A stretch of 64,000 nt of DNA. Source: Trichopria drosophilae (taxonomy: Eukaryota; Arthropoda; Insecta; Hymenoptera; Diapriidae). Under the pieces are notes generated by a model that did no database searches, had not been told where the DNA came from, and saw nothing but the letters and a program-made list of their open reading frames with translations. The DNA lies in the NCBI GenBank assembly GCA_030407085.1, contig CM059582.1, positions 212,887,501 to 212,951,500 on the forward strand, written 5' to 3'. The position numbers were made by a program, and so were the translations under genes. Numbering within the stretch: the first letter of the stretch is position 1; each line of letters begins with the position of its first letter. Shown here piece by piece: positions 48,232 through 57,174 of the stretch.

Positions 48232-48757
48232 ATGGCTGTCATCCGGATCACTTACGGTAAGTTTTAATAAACATTAACATTGGTTTTGTAAATAATTTTT
48301 AATAAGAACTATTTTCTTTGTATATCCCTTTTTGTTTGCGTTCCAGGTTCACGCCAGGATCCAGACTGGGCCCAGACATGACCTCCTGCCATGGGAGGAC
48401 TTAGGGACGTCAACTCCAGGCTTCGCAATAAACGCAATAAAAATCCTCATTTACTAACTATAATAATATTACAATATTAATCGCAATTATTTTTACAGGT
48501 ATAAATGATGCTAGGTGCATTTATAATAAAGACGAAACACCAATGTCGACAGGTAAGTAGAGTGTCTTGATATTGTAACCTCGTGTTACAAACTCCCCCG
48601 GACCTGACGAAAGTACATTTTTCATAATAATAAAATTGTCGCATTGTCATACTATACAAACTTAATACATACATCATTCTTACTTACAGTTTCAGTTCCT
48701 GTTGATTTCACGATAGGGTTTCCTCACGACGACTACCGACCAATACGTTACATATAG
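48232..48757 (+). CDS. Candidate host gene B: 48-aa protein, three coding exons
   Basis: ATG at 48232 opens MAVIRITYG and is spliced at the donor GTAAGTTTT (exon end 48256). It joins 48499-48552 (acceptor TTATTTTTACAG, donor GTAAGTAG) and then 48690 to TAG at 48755-48757 (acceptor TTACTTACAG). The joined frame is open, with phase 1 at both junctions, 49 codons including the stop. The product (INDARCIYNKDETP ... DFTIGFPHDDYRPIRY) has no signal peptide or known domain. AATAAA follows near 48878. The preceding ~700 bp is GC- and CpG-rich, as expected for a promoter and first exon. A longer ORF in another frame (47534-48277) runs through the donor and is considered a shadow. Confidence 0.42.
48347..48441 (+). 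other. Alternative last exon of host gene B
   Basis: The acceptor is TTTTTGTTTGCGTTCCAG. Joined to the 48256 donor it reads SRQDPDWAQT then TGA at 48379-48381, followed by AATAAA at 48427 and 48436. It would give a short alternative product with its own polyadenylation. Confidence 0.35.
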
Positions 48758-48992
48758 GAGCATGAAGGTACCAGGATTAAGATTAAGGATTGAAGGATTA
48801 CTTTCTTACTTAACTACTATTCCATGATCTAGACTTTTTTTTATTTGTGTAAATGTAACTAAATAGAAGGTACCAAATAAAATACATAAAAACGAAAATA
48901 TGGGAAGTCTAACCTTGATCCAGTATAATACAAAACAGAAAAGGGTAATGCCAGAGAAAACGGCTACGACCAAGATTAGATCAGGACAGGGC

Positions 48993-50292
48993 TCAATGTC
49001 GGGTTCGACGCTGCAAGCAACCTTTGACTAAATGTTCGGGCTGCTTACACCGTCGACACTTCCATTGACTTTTGTCCACTATGATTGGAATTCTCGGGGT
49101 GCTTGAAGCTGTTACCGGTCTCAGAGCCACCGATGTAGGTGCAGGGATGTTAAGGGACATCAAAGAAGGGACCGGAGTAGCCGATGGTGCCCGCCGATGA
49201 CGACTTCGAGACCGCTCATTCCGGGGTTTCCCTTTCCGACCTCGGCAGCCATCAACAAGCCTGTCCGCCCATCCTTGATTCCCGATCCCTCTGTTGCTCT
49301 CTTATATGACGATTTACTTAATTAGTCGAGCGATCCCAGGGACGACCGCCATCACTAGTATGGGAACAACCGTTTCCACGATGTGGGGTAGGGGTCAATG
49401 GCTGATTATGGACCGGACCTCGGGAAAGCTCCAGCAACCAGGCAAAGACATGACTATATCCCCCTTCAACACGCTGGATGCCAGGGCGTCCCAGAGTTTG
49501 ATCCTGCGGCCGACGAATCGCTCTTCCTCGACTATGTCCTGCCATGGGGCTGGGATTTACCTCTCTCGGCCTTCTGGAGCAATCCGGAACACGATCACGG
49601 GGGTGACCGTGAGAACGACCACGGGGCCGATCGTTTGGAATCTCCGCCTCCTTTGTCAACTTGGGCAAGGGGGTCCATACCTCCATCATCCGACCCTGCA
49701 GTGATCCGGGTTTCTCCCAACTTTCCACACTCGCGCATTTTTCTACGGGAACATTACGTGGATGCAATCCAGGGGGACCCTTAGGACCAGCTAACGGTCC
49801 AGACGGTTGTCCTGGATGCCGCAGTTCCACGTCGGACAGATGAAAAATGTATGTGGTGTCCGGACCTCGTGTAGGCGAAATAGATGCCTTAGAGTACCCC
49901 TTTTCCTTCGCAGTTGGATCGTTGGAGGGGGGGGATGAAGGAGGAGAGGTATCCCATTCTTCCTCTTCCACGTCAACTACGATACTCGGTACTCCTGTCT
50001 TCTCCACAGGTTGCAGAATAGGAGGGAAGGCCTCGGGGATATAGGTAGAAGGCAAGGGATATTGAGATCTCCTAGGCGGGGGAAAATCAAATGGGGATGT
50101 AGGATCCACCTCCGGTTCGGGATAGGTCCTAGGGACGAAAATTGGTTCGGTGGCCAATCTTTCCACCCGGGGACGATAAAGCTCTCCTTTCCAATAAGGA
50201 GCTCCATACTCCGGTCGATCTGCGGACCATCAATTGCCGGATCCTAATTGCCTACTGCGTCCCAAAGGCATCGTTACCTTCAACACGAGACA
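48993..50292 (-). pseudogene. Gypsy element ORF3: Pro-rich protein with C-terminal CCHC knuckle
   Basis: Downstream of integrase, a region of about 1.3 kb is coding-like but broken. An ATG near 50292 runs into a TAG. A long open frame (about 50235-49318, over 280 codons) is rich in Pro, Ser and Arg (FDFPPPRRSQYPLPSTY; GRSHGHPRDR). A third frame (about 49297-48993) is Arg/Ser/Pro-rich and ends with CRRCKQPEHLVKGC, a C-x2-C-x4-H-x4-C zinc knuckle. Together they look like one nucleic-acid-binding ORF with two frameshifts. It does not resemble env: no signal peptide or membrane segment is seen. The plus-strand ORFs here are shadows. Confidence 0.55.
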
Positions 50293-50349
50293 TGATACTT
50301 ACAACTATATTCACCATGATACCTAATATATCACTATTATACATTTATT

Positions 50350-51351
50350 TTATCGTTCATCATTACGGTGTTTGCGCGAACGCAAGCTGTACCTACGGGG
50401 TTCGGTTTCATTAGGATTTTGTAAGGGTTGTATACCGGTAGCAACTAAGACCTTTTTAGGCCGCCCTGCTCGTCTTCGAGTAGGGGGAAGGCCTGATTGG
50501 ATTCCATTACCAATTCCTGACGGACCGGGTCTATCTTCATATGGATCTGGTACTGGACTAGTAACTTCAGGAAGGGATATTTCTTGCATACTAGTGTCCG
50601 GGTTAGGCAACTCTGGGGCTATATACAACTTGAGATCCTTAATATGAACCTTAGGATTCCTTCTACTAGTATTGTCTTCAATTTCATACACTACCGGTGA
50701 CAAGACCTTTACTATTCTATAGGGACCTGTAAACTTTGGAGCAAGCTTGGCCGCAAAGTATTGTGCTCCCGATGATAGCACTCGAGTTCGCCTCATTACT
50801 AAATCGTTTACATTAAACCGCACATCTGCTCCATTTCGATTATAGTATTGGGCATGTCTGCGAGCTGCTTGTTCCAAGTTTTTCCTCACCCAATCATGGA
50901 TTAATGGTAATCGCTTCATGCGGTCTCTCCATGCATTGGGGTCATTTGGATTCGGGATAATGCAATCCTGATTGCGGATAATACGCGCAGGGCGGGGATT
51001 ACGACCAAAATTTAAAAATGCTGGGGTCATTTGTGTAGACGACTGGGTTGAGGTATTTATCGCAAAACAAAATTCATTTGCTACCATTACATCCGCAGCT
51101 ATAGTACTCCATGGGTATTCAGTCGTTCGCTCTCTCATTAAGCCGACTGGAAGTCGTTGTGATACCTTTTGGCGCTGGCATTCTGGGCACCGGGCCACAT
51201 ATTTGGCCACATCTTGGAAAATGCCAGGCCAAAAGAAATCCTGAATTAATCTTTGGTAAGTTTTGTCCACCCCTAAGTGTCCAGATTGGGGATTGTCATG
51301 GGCATCTTGGATGGCTATACCACGGGCTTCCGACGGCAAACTAATTTCCAT
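50350..51351 (-). pseudogene. Gypsy integrase with most of the catalytic core deleted
   Basis: In order: the HHCC zinc domain (HDNPQSGHLG ... ARCPECQRQK), then PWSTIAADVM with the first core Asp. It then passes directly to EFCFAINTSTQSSTQMTPAF, which normally lies after the catalytic Glu. The second Asp and the Glu are therefore missing in an in-frame deletion of roughly 100 residues. A GPY/F-type module (KFTGPYRIVKVLSPVVYEI) and a Pro/Arg-rich tail follow. The frame is open for 333 codons but cannot be an active integrase. Confidence 0.85.
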
Positions 51352-51425
51352 GCGTCCAAATCTTCCACAGCCGGTTCTATTACTGGATGAGGACGATGGT
51401 AATAAATCTTATCCTCAAAAATTTT

Positions 51426-53096
51426 CTAATTGTGGTATTTACAAGGGAATTCATTGATATTACTCATCTTATTCGTATACCACGGATCTACTGAAGCACC
51501 TAATGCACACAGCGCTTCATCAACGGACTCGTACATTCTCGACAATGCATCCGGCACTGCATGAAGGGTTCCTTTCCGATAGAAAATTTCCATTTTATAT
51601 GCTTGCAAAGCTAATGCCCACCGAGCTAATCTACCCGTAGGATCTTTCAAATTTCGTAACCATTGCAAGCTACTATGATCCGTAATTACACTAAACGAAG
51701 TTCCCTCGATGTAGGGCCGAAATTTCTTTACAGCCCATATGACCGCTAGACATTCACGTTCCGTTACAGTATATTTCCGCTCGGGTGCGGTTAATACTCT
51801 ACTGGCGTACACTATGGGGTGTTCAAATCCGTCGATTTTCTGCGTCAACACAGCACCAATCGCCACGTCGTTGGCGTCGGTCTGGACGGTAAATGGTAAA
51901 TCAAAATTAGGGCGTACCAGAACAGGAATACGACTCAATGAATATCGCAGGGTATCGAAAGCCTGCTGTTGCTCAACTCCCCACTGCGAAGGTGCATTTT
52001 TCGTAAGCAGTTGAGTCAATGGAACTCGATCTTGGGACAGTTCTGGTAGAAAACGGGAATACCATCCCACCATTCCCAGGAATCGACGTAATTGTTTCAC
52101 ATTCTTAGGCGGAGGATAGTCCAAAATAGGAGAAATTTTCTCTTGGTCCGCTTTCAGCCCGTCTTTCCCTATTATATACCCGAGGTATTTAACTTCCGTG
52201 CAGAAAAATTCACTGTTTTCCCGATTAATATCTAAACCTGCTTCTACCAGGGTACGTATTACAATCTCCAAAAATCTAAAATGTTCTTCCTCAGTTTCTG
52301 TAGCGATTATTACATCATCCAAATAAGCAAAGACGTGCGGTTCCCAAGCAGGATCAATTAACGTATCCATCAACCTTTGGAATGTAGCTGGGGCGTTAGT
52401 AAGTCCGAAAGGCATTCTCTTAAACTGGAATAAGCCTCTTCCGGGGACAGCAAAAGCGGTTATTGGCCGACTCTGCGGTTCCACAGGTACTTGAAAATAG
52501 GCTTGACTTAGATCCAATTTCGATACACAACGGGCACGATGCATTGCCGGTAATATACGTTCCATGTTTGGAATAGGGTACGCATCTTTTAATGAGATTT
52601 TGTTCACATCTCGATAATCTATGCAGAATCTATGTTTTCCTCCTGCCTTGGGGACAATTACCGGATTACTCATCCATGGGCTTTTCGATCTTTCAATTAC
52701 ATCTTCACTCAGCGTTTTATCCACCTCGGTTTGGGCAACCTTCAACATGAATGGTGATAACATTCTGGATTTCTGCCTTATTGGCCGATGCCCTTGTACA
52801 TTGATAACATGTTGAGTGAGATGCGTTCTACTCAACACCGGAGATTCTCGTTGCGGAATAATATTACTTAAGAGGGACTCTAAACGTCTACCTGCTTTTC
52901 TGTTCGGTTCTGCTAGACCTACACAATCTGACACGGCCTGCGCGGTTACCGATAACGAACTGTTACCATATTTCCTATAAGGACCATTCCGACTGTTCCA
53001 TATTCCATTTTCATAATCAACGGTTATTCCAACTAATCTCAAAAAATCAATACCTAACACACATGAATAACATAACGGTGCTACTCGGATATCCAA
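51426..53096 (-). pseudogene. Gypsy pol: end of protease, reverse transcriptase, RNase H
   Basis: It begins inside the protease (CVLGIDFLRLVG). The RT is complete to the eye: RFCIDYRDVNKISLKDAYPIP, SKLDLSQAYFQVPV, QRLMDTL and the catalytic FAYLDDVIIAT. RNase H follows with FTVQTDANDVAIGAVL, RKYTVTERECLAVIWA and SFSVITDHSSLQW. The frame is open for 556 codons and then stops before integrase. Because protease is in another frame and integrase is deleted, it is part of a dead element. Confidence 0.88.
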
Positions 53097-53385
53097 TCCT
53101 TCTCACATCGTCATCTACACAAATTCTAAGCGACACGATTCCGCGTAAGGAGACGGTACTACCGTCAGCTACCCTCACGTCCTCTTCTATCTCTCGCAAG
53201 AAAGGTAATAGCATCTTCTCATGGTTCAACTCTAAGTATGAACGGGATGCGCCGGAATCTACTAATACTTTTACCGGAGTGCCGTTTAAATCTAACCAAA
53301 TAAAATATCTGGAATCAGAATTTGGAAGCGATACACATCCAACTTCCCGTCTTACTACATTACTTTCATTATTACGGAGAGGCAA
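53047..53385 (-). pseudogene. Gypsy aspartic protease, N-terminal part
   Basis: VKVLVDSGASRSYL holds the DSG catalytic motif of retroviral-type proteases, followed by VRVADGSTVSLRGIVSLRI. Its last ~50 bp overlap the pol frame, and the protease end (LGIDFL) lies in that other frame, so a frameshift splits the domain near 53060. Confidence 0.8.
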
Positions 53386-53405
53386 TAGGGATCTTGCCTC
53401 CCCCC

Positions 53406-53663
53406 TTACAAGTTTCCCGACCGCTTGCGACTACATAATGGACAGTCATTCCTAGTTTTACCTGGGTACCCACATACATGGCAAAAATAACCCAATGGGT
53501 TAGGGCAGTTTCTGAAAATATGACCTATTTTTTTACAATTGTAGCATCTCGCCATACTACCTGCGGGAGGAGGTGATGCTGCAGACTGGGAATTATTCGT
53601 AGGGATTGTTAATAATGACGGTATTCGATTGTTAGGTAATCTAGTCGTCTTTTGCGGTTCCAC
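53406..53663 (-). pseudogene. Gypsy Gag nucleocapsid with CCHC zinc knuckle
   Basis: CYNCKKIGHIFRNC is a canonical C-x2-C-x4-H-x4-C knuckle. A second, CHVCGYPGKTRNDC, lacks the His. It is Ser/Pro-rich upstream and ends shortly before the protease frame, the usual Gag-Pol order. Confidence 0.82.
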
Positions 53664-54220
53664 ATAACGACGTACCGGATAATTGGGACTCGATCTACGC
53701 GGATAAGCTCATCTGGTCTGATTAACGGGAACTATTGACTGTGGCATGGACGGAGTAACCGAAGCTGTAGATGTCGGTAGAGCTTCATTTTGTTCCGCTA
53801 TTTCATTAGTAGCTGCTACCTTCTCTTTCAACTTAGGTTTGCGGGGAACATAAGCATAGGCAGGGAAAGCTGATTGTGATGCTGGAGGTGGGGCTCTTTA
53901 CGAACGCTCTCTTTGGATAATTAATTCATAATGTCTGCAAGCTCTGATTAATTACGAAAAATTTGAAATTTCATCTCTAAAAATTCGTTCCGCTAAGGCT
54001 GGTCGCAAATTTTGACAACAAATATCTAATTGTTCTTCTAAGCTTGGTCTAACGGGTAGCAAATTGAAAAGCCTTTATTAAATCTCGGGCAGGTTCACCT
54101 ACCCCTTCAGTACGTAAATCAATATCTCTTTTTATACAGCTTTCCAAATTGCTTTGACCATAAGCTTCCCTGAAATAAAACACAAATTCTTCATAACTAG
54201 ACTAATTTTCCCGTTCTACC
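53664..54220 (-). pseudogene. Gypsy Gag middle region, frameshifted
   Basis: Short in-frame pieces such as SYEEFVFYFREAYGQSN and IDLRTEGVGEPARDLI (about 54200-54080) look like the Gag capsid C-terminal region, but stops and frame changes break it throughout. No single ORF survives. Confidence 0.6.
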
Positions 54221-55192
54221 CTATACCAACTTAGCGCGACTAGTAGACTTAGGGTCGTCTTCGCGACGGTCGTCGCGAGGGGGAACAACGGGCGCGTGAT
54301 TGATTCTACTGGCTGGGTGCATCGAGGTGTCCGCTATCGGAAACCTAAAACTCTCCTCCTCTCCGAACGAGATCGGGTCCCGATAGTAGGCGCGTGATCG
54401 GTCCGACGGTAATCCGTGGGTGGAGAACGCGAAAGCCCCTAGGCGAGACGTCGGCTGAGGTTCCGCGTGACCCGGGTAGGTCGCATTCATGGACTCACCC
54501 AATACGGTCCCTATTATGGGGCAACCGACAGCTTCGGACAACGTGTAGGGGGGTTGGTCACCGCGCCCATATGCACTGGCGTCCCACTCGACCGGGGTAT
54601 CCGGGAATCGCCGCAAAATGGTGTACCGCACCAGCCGATCCCGGATTACCTCTACTGATCCGGAGATCAGGAGCTCGGCCTTATCGCATCGGCCGATAAG
54701 GTCGCGTAGATCGACTATTCTGTCAATCTCCGCCCGTATTGTCGATATTTAGGCAAGGCTGGCGAGTTGTCGCCCCGCCGCGCGGGAGAGGGTGACGTTA
54801 CTCGCGGTAGCCGAGAATGCCACGGGTGTCGTGGTAATAGACGGGTGTCCCGAGGTAGTGGTGGGGGTTACCACCGTTAGCGTGGGCACTACCGTTGCAG
54901 GGGAACTAGTGGGAGTGGATCACTGATCTCTATTATGCACTGGATGGGATACGGGAGTCAACATCTGTGATGCGGTGAAACTTCGCGAACATCCAATCAC
55001 GATTAAGTATATTCAGTAGTTCATTGTAGCAAGCTTCTCCTACTTTTAGTTTCAGATCGCTGATTGGTTAACCGCGAAAATAATTCAGTTTGGCCACACT
55101 GGTAGAATCACACGCATTTATAACGGTATAGATACGATGTATCCTATCCAGTGTATAATAGAGATCAGTGGAGTGGATAGGAATGTATCCAT
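54221..55192 (-). pseudogene. Gypsy Gag N-terminal region, interrupted by a MITE
   Basis: The ORF 54631-54221 (RYTILRRFPDTPVEWD ... PKSTSRAKLV) is open upstream in the same frame to about 54912 apart from a TAA near 54749. The upstream part is Thr/Ser/Pro-rich. Beyond the MITE at 54921-55170 the frame picks up after removal of the insert and one target copy, reaching ATG at 55192. Gag thus appears cut after about seven codons by the insertion. Confidence 0.6.
54921..55170. mobile_element. hAT-type MITE, 250 bp, 8-bp target duplication GAGTGGAT
   Basis: CACTGATCTCTATTATGCAC at the left pairs with the inverted right end GTATAATAGAGATCAGTG. GAGTGGAT is repeated exactly at 54913-54920 and 55171-55178. 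The 8-bp duplication points to an hAT-family transposase acting in trans. Confidence 0.85.
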
Positions 55193-55616
55193 TGTCCCGA
55201 AATGAACGAGAAAAAGAAGAAAAAGTTCGGACGCTCCTCAAGGTCACCGCGCAGCTCGAGATACTACGTCGAGCTGCCGGGTTCGTAAATCGAATGACCT
55301 GCGGTCCGACTTATGCACTAACGAATATGAAGCTAAAAAAAACTCGGCTTCACTATATGGGTTCAAAACCGGATATCTGGCGCTAAGGGAACGTGTTACT
55401 CACGTTACAAAAAACAAAAACCAAAAAAAAATAAAGGAAAGAAAATGCAATTTCGGCCTCCGCGGACCGATAGCCAAATGCTTTCAAAATAGGCGCAGAA
55501 TAAGAGCAAGAGCAAAAGCAACAACAACAACAGAATAAAAAAAAAGAAGGGGGGGGGGGGTTCCCCAGATGCCAAAGCTTTTTATTTACAGAGGCGTGCG
55601 ACAGTTATCTGTCACA
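55193..55616 (-). mobile_element. Probable 5' LTR and leader of the gypsy element
   Basis: Two LTR-like starts exist on the minus strand: TGTGACAGATAACTGTCGC near 55615 (palindromic, as in the solo LTRs), followed by AAATAAA, and TGTAACGTGAGTAACACG near 55408. I cannot decide the boundary without a second LTR, and no matching 3' LTR was found below 49 kb. A G12 run lies near 55550. Confidence 0.45.
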
Positions 55617-55617
55617 G

Positions 55618-56140
55618 CCGACACCCCAACAACGGTTGCAATAGTAAAAACCGCGAAGGGTAGGGGGATCGCGCGTCGCAACAGGACGGGTGTGCTAGAA
55701 AATTTTCCGAGTTGCCGCACTGGTACATACAGTATATACTAATAATATCAATTATCTCATTACATATTAAATTAATCGGTATCGCTTGTCCGATCTTCAA
55801 CAGGTACGATAAAAATCTTTTTTGACTCGCGCATGTACCCACCGAACACCCATTTCCCTTTAACTAATCGCCCTCTGTTGTATTTTCTCTTCCCAAATTT
55901 CGCCTCATCTATTTCTACTGTCTTATCAGGTCCTCCCAGTTTTTCAGAATTTTTTTCCGCCCAGTACACGCATACCTCCCGGCACTCCAACAACGGTTGC
56001 AATAGTAAAAACCGCGAAGGGTAGGGGGATCGCGCGTCGCGACAGGACGGGTGTGCTAGAAAATTTTCCGAGTTGGCGCACTGGTACATACAGTATACAC
56101 TAATAATATCAATTATCTCATTACATATTAAATTAATCGA
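55618..56140. repeat. Direct duplication: two ~157-bp copies flanking a Merlin fragment
   Basis: 'ccaacaacggttgcaatagt' through 'cattacatattaaattaatcg' occurs at about 55625-55778 and again at 55988-56140 with very few differences. The spacer (about 55779-55987) codes a transposase piece. The simplest reading is a recent segmental duplication of about 365 bp. Confidence 0.85.
55772..55990 (-). pseudogene. Merlin/ISXO2-like transposase fragment
   Basis: The minus frame reads EVCVYWAEKN, KLGGPDKTVEIDEAKFGKRK, GRLVKGKWVFGGY and VPVEDRT. VEIDEAKFGKRKYNRGR is the hallmark catalytic Asp block of the IS1595/ISXO2 (Merlin) DDE family. Only about 70 residues remain. The ORF's N-terminal part is translated from the flanking duplicated repeat and is not transposase. 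Confidence 0.8.
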
Positions 56141-56775
56141 AATTTATTTCGACTCAATCGCAGGAGCTGCATGTTTCTATGGTTTGCTGCAAGGAGAGGG
56201 GGAAATCCTGTACCTGAAATCGCGAAAGTCGTTAAAACGTTTTTAATTGAATGTAACAAACTAACTTAGCTCTTCCGAGAGATTTGCTATTAAATCGAAT
56301 GTGGGACACAACCTCAAAATTAATTGAACTTAAACTTCGTTCCTCACTGTTGTGAGACAAATTAAAAATTTTTCTGAAGTTTTCTAAAATTAAACTGAGT
56401 CTGGAAAACTACACTGAAAAAACTATCCTCCAGTGCAACTACCAACCCTGGTTATTAATAACGACGCGGCGCTGTGCTCGCGTGAAACGTGCACTCTGGC
56501 TTGCATGAACGATCATGCGTGGTTGGAAATGACCACCACGGATTTTGACGCCTCATGATGTAGATTATCAACCACGCGTAACTCTCTGTGGTAGTCAGGC
56601 TAAGGCACGTGTATGGTGCGAAAGTCGAACCACGCTCGGCCATTTAATTTTGCAAAGCCTGCAACCCGACGATCAGGCCTCGTAACCAAACACAACAAAG
56701 TTGTGAGGTTATGTAGCCTGTCAAATCGAAATAATAACTCAGATTATTCCTTTCCTATATGAACTAAGTGATATA
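56141..56775. other. Spacer without a recognised gene
   Basis: 56455-56643 contains 'ccaccac'-type motifs also seen at 63780-63960, possibly members of one repeat family. No gene is seen. Confidence 0.35.
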
Positions 56776-57174
56776 CAGGGTCATCGAAAAGTATCGGACC
56801 CCCCTAATATCTTCAGTTAGAATGCACTTAGGAGAAAATGTCCAATAGCAAAGTTGTATGGTTTCAAGCGGGGAGTAAGATGATGACCTTGACTTTGACC
56901 TTGACCGTGTCCTTCAAGGTCATTTCGAGGTCAATCTTATTTTTTTAAATAGAACCCCCTACATTTTATTGCATACTCTTAAAGCTTATCTCGAGAGCTT
57001 TCCAAAACACTATTTTTATTTATTTATTTATTTAGAATCAACGGCACTAGAAGTGCCTTTACACAAAATATAACAAAAAACATAATTTGGCGCTATACAA
57101 TTTGAGTAACAATAAATGATATAAACTAAAATAATAATATAAAATTAAAGTGTAATAACGAATAATTCAATTAA

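Noticed and set aside
47534..48277. 247-codon plus ORF with an apparent start
   Set aside because: It lies in CpG-rich sequence, has no motif, and runs through a strong splice donor at 48257. A different short frame uses that donor and stays open through two further exons.
49294..50247. Plus-strand ORFs of up to 136 codons
   Set aside because: They mirror the minus-strand Pro-rich gypsy ORF3, whose zinc knuckle and position after integrase favour the minus strand.
48993..50292. ORF3 as an envelope gene
   Set aside because: No signal peptide, membrane anchor, or Cys-rich ectodomain is seen; Pro/Arg richness and a CCHC knuckle indicate nucleic-acid binding instead.
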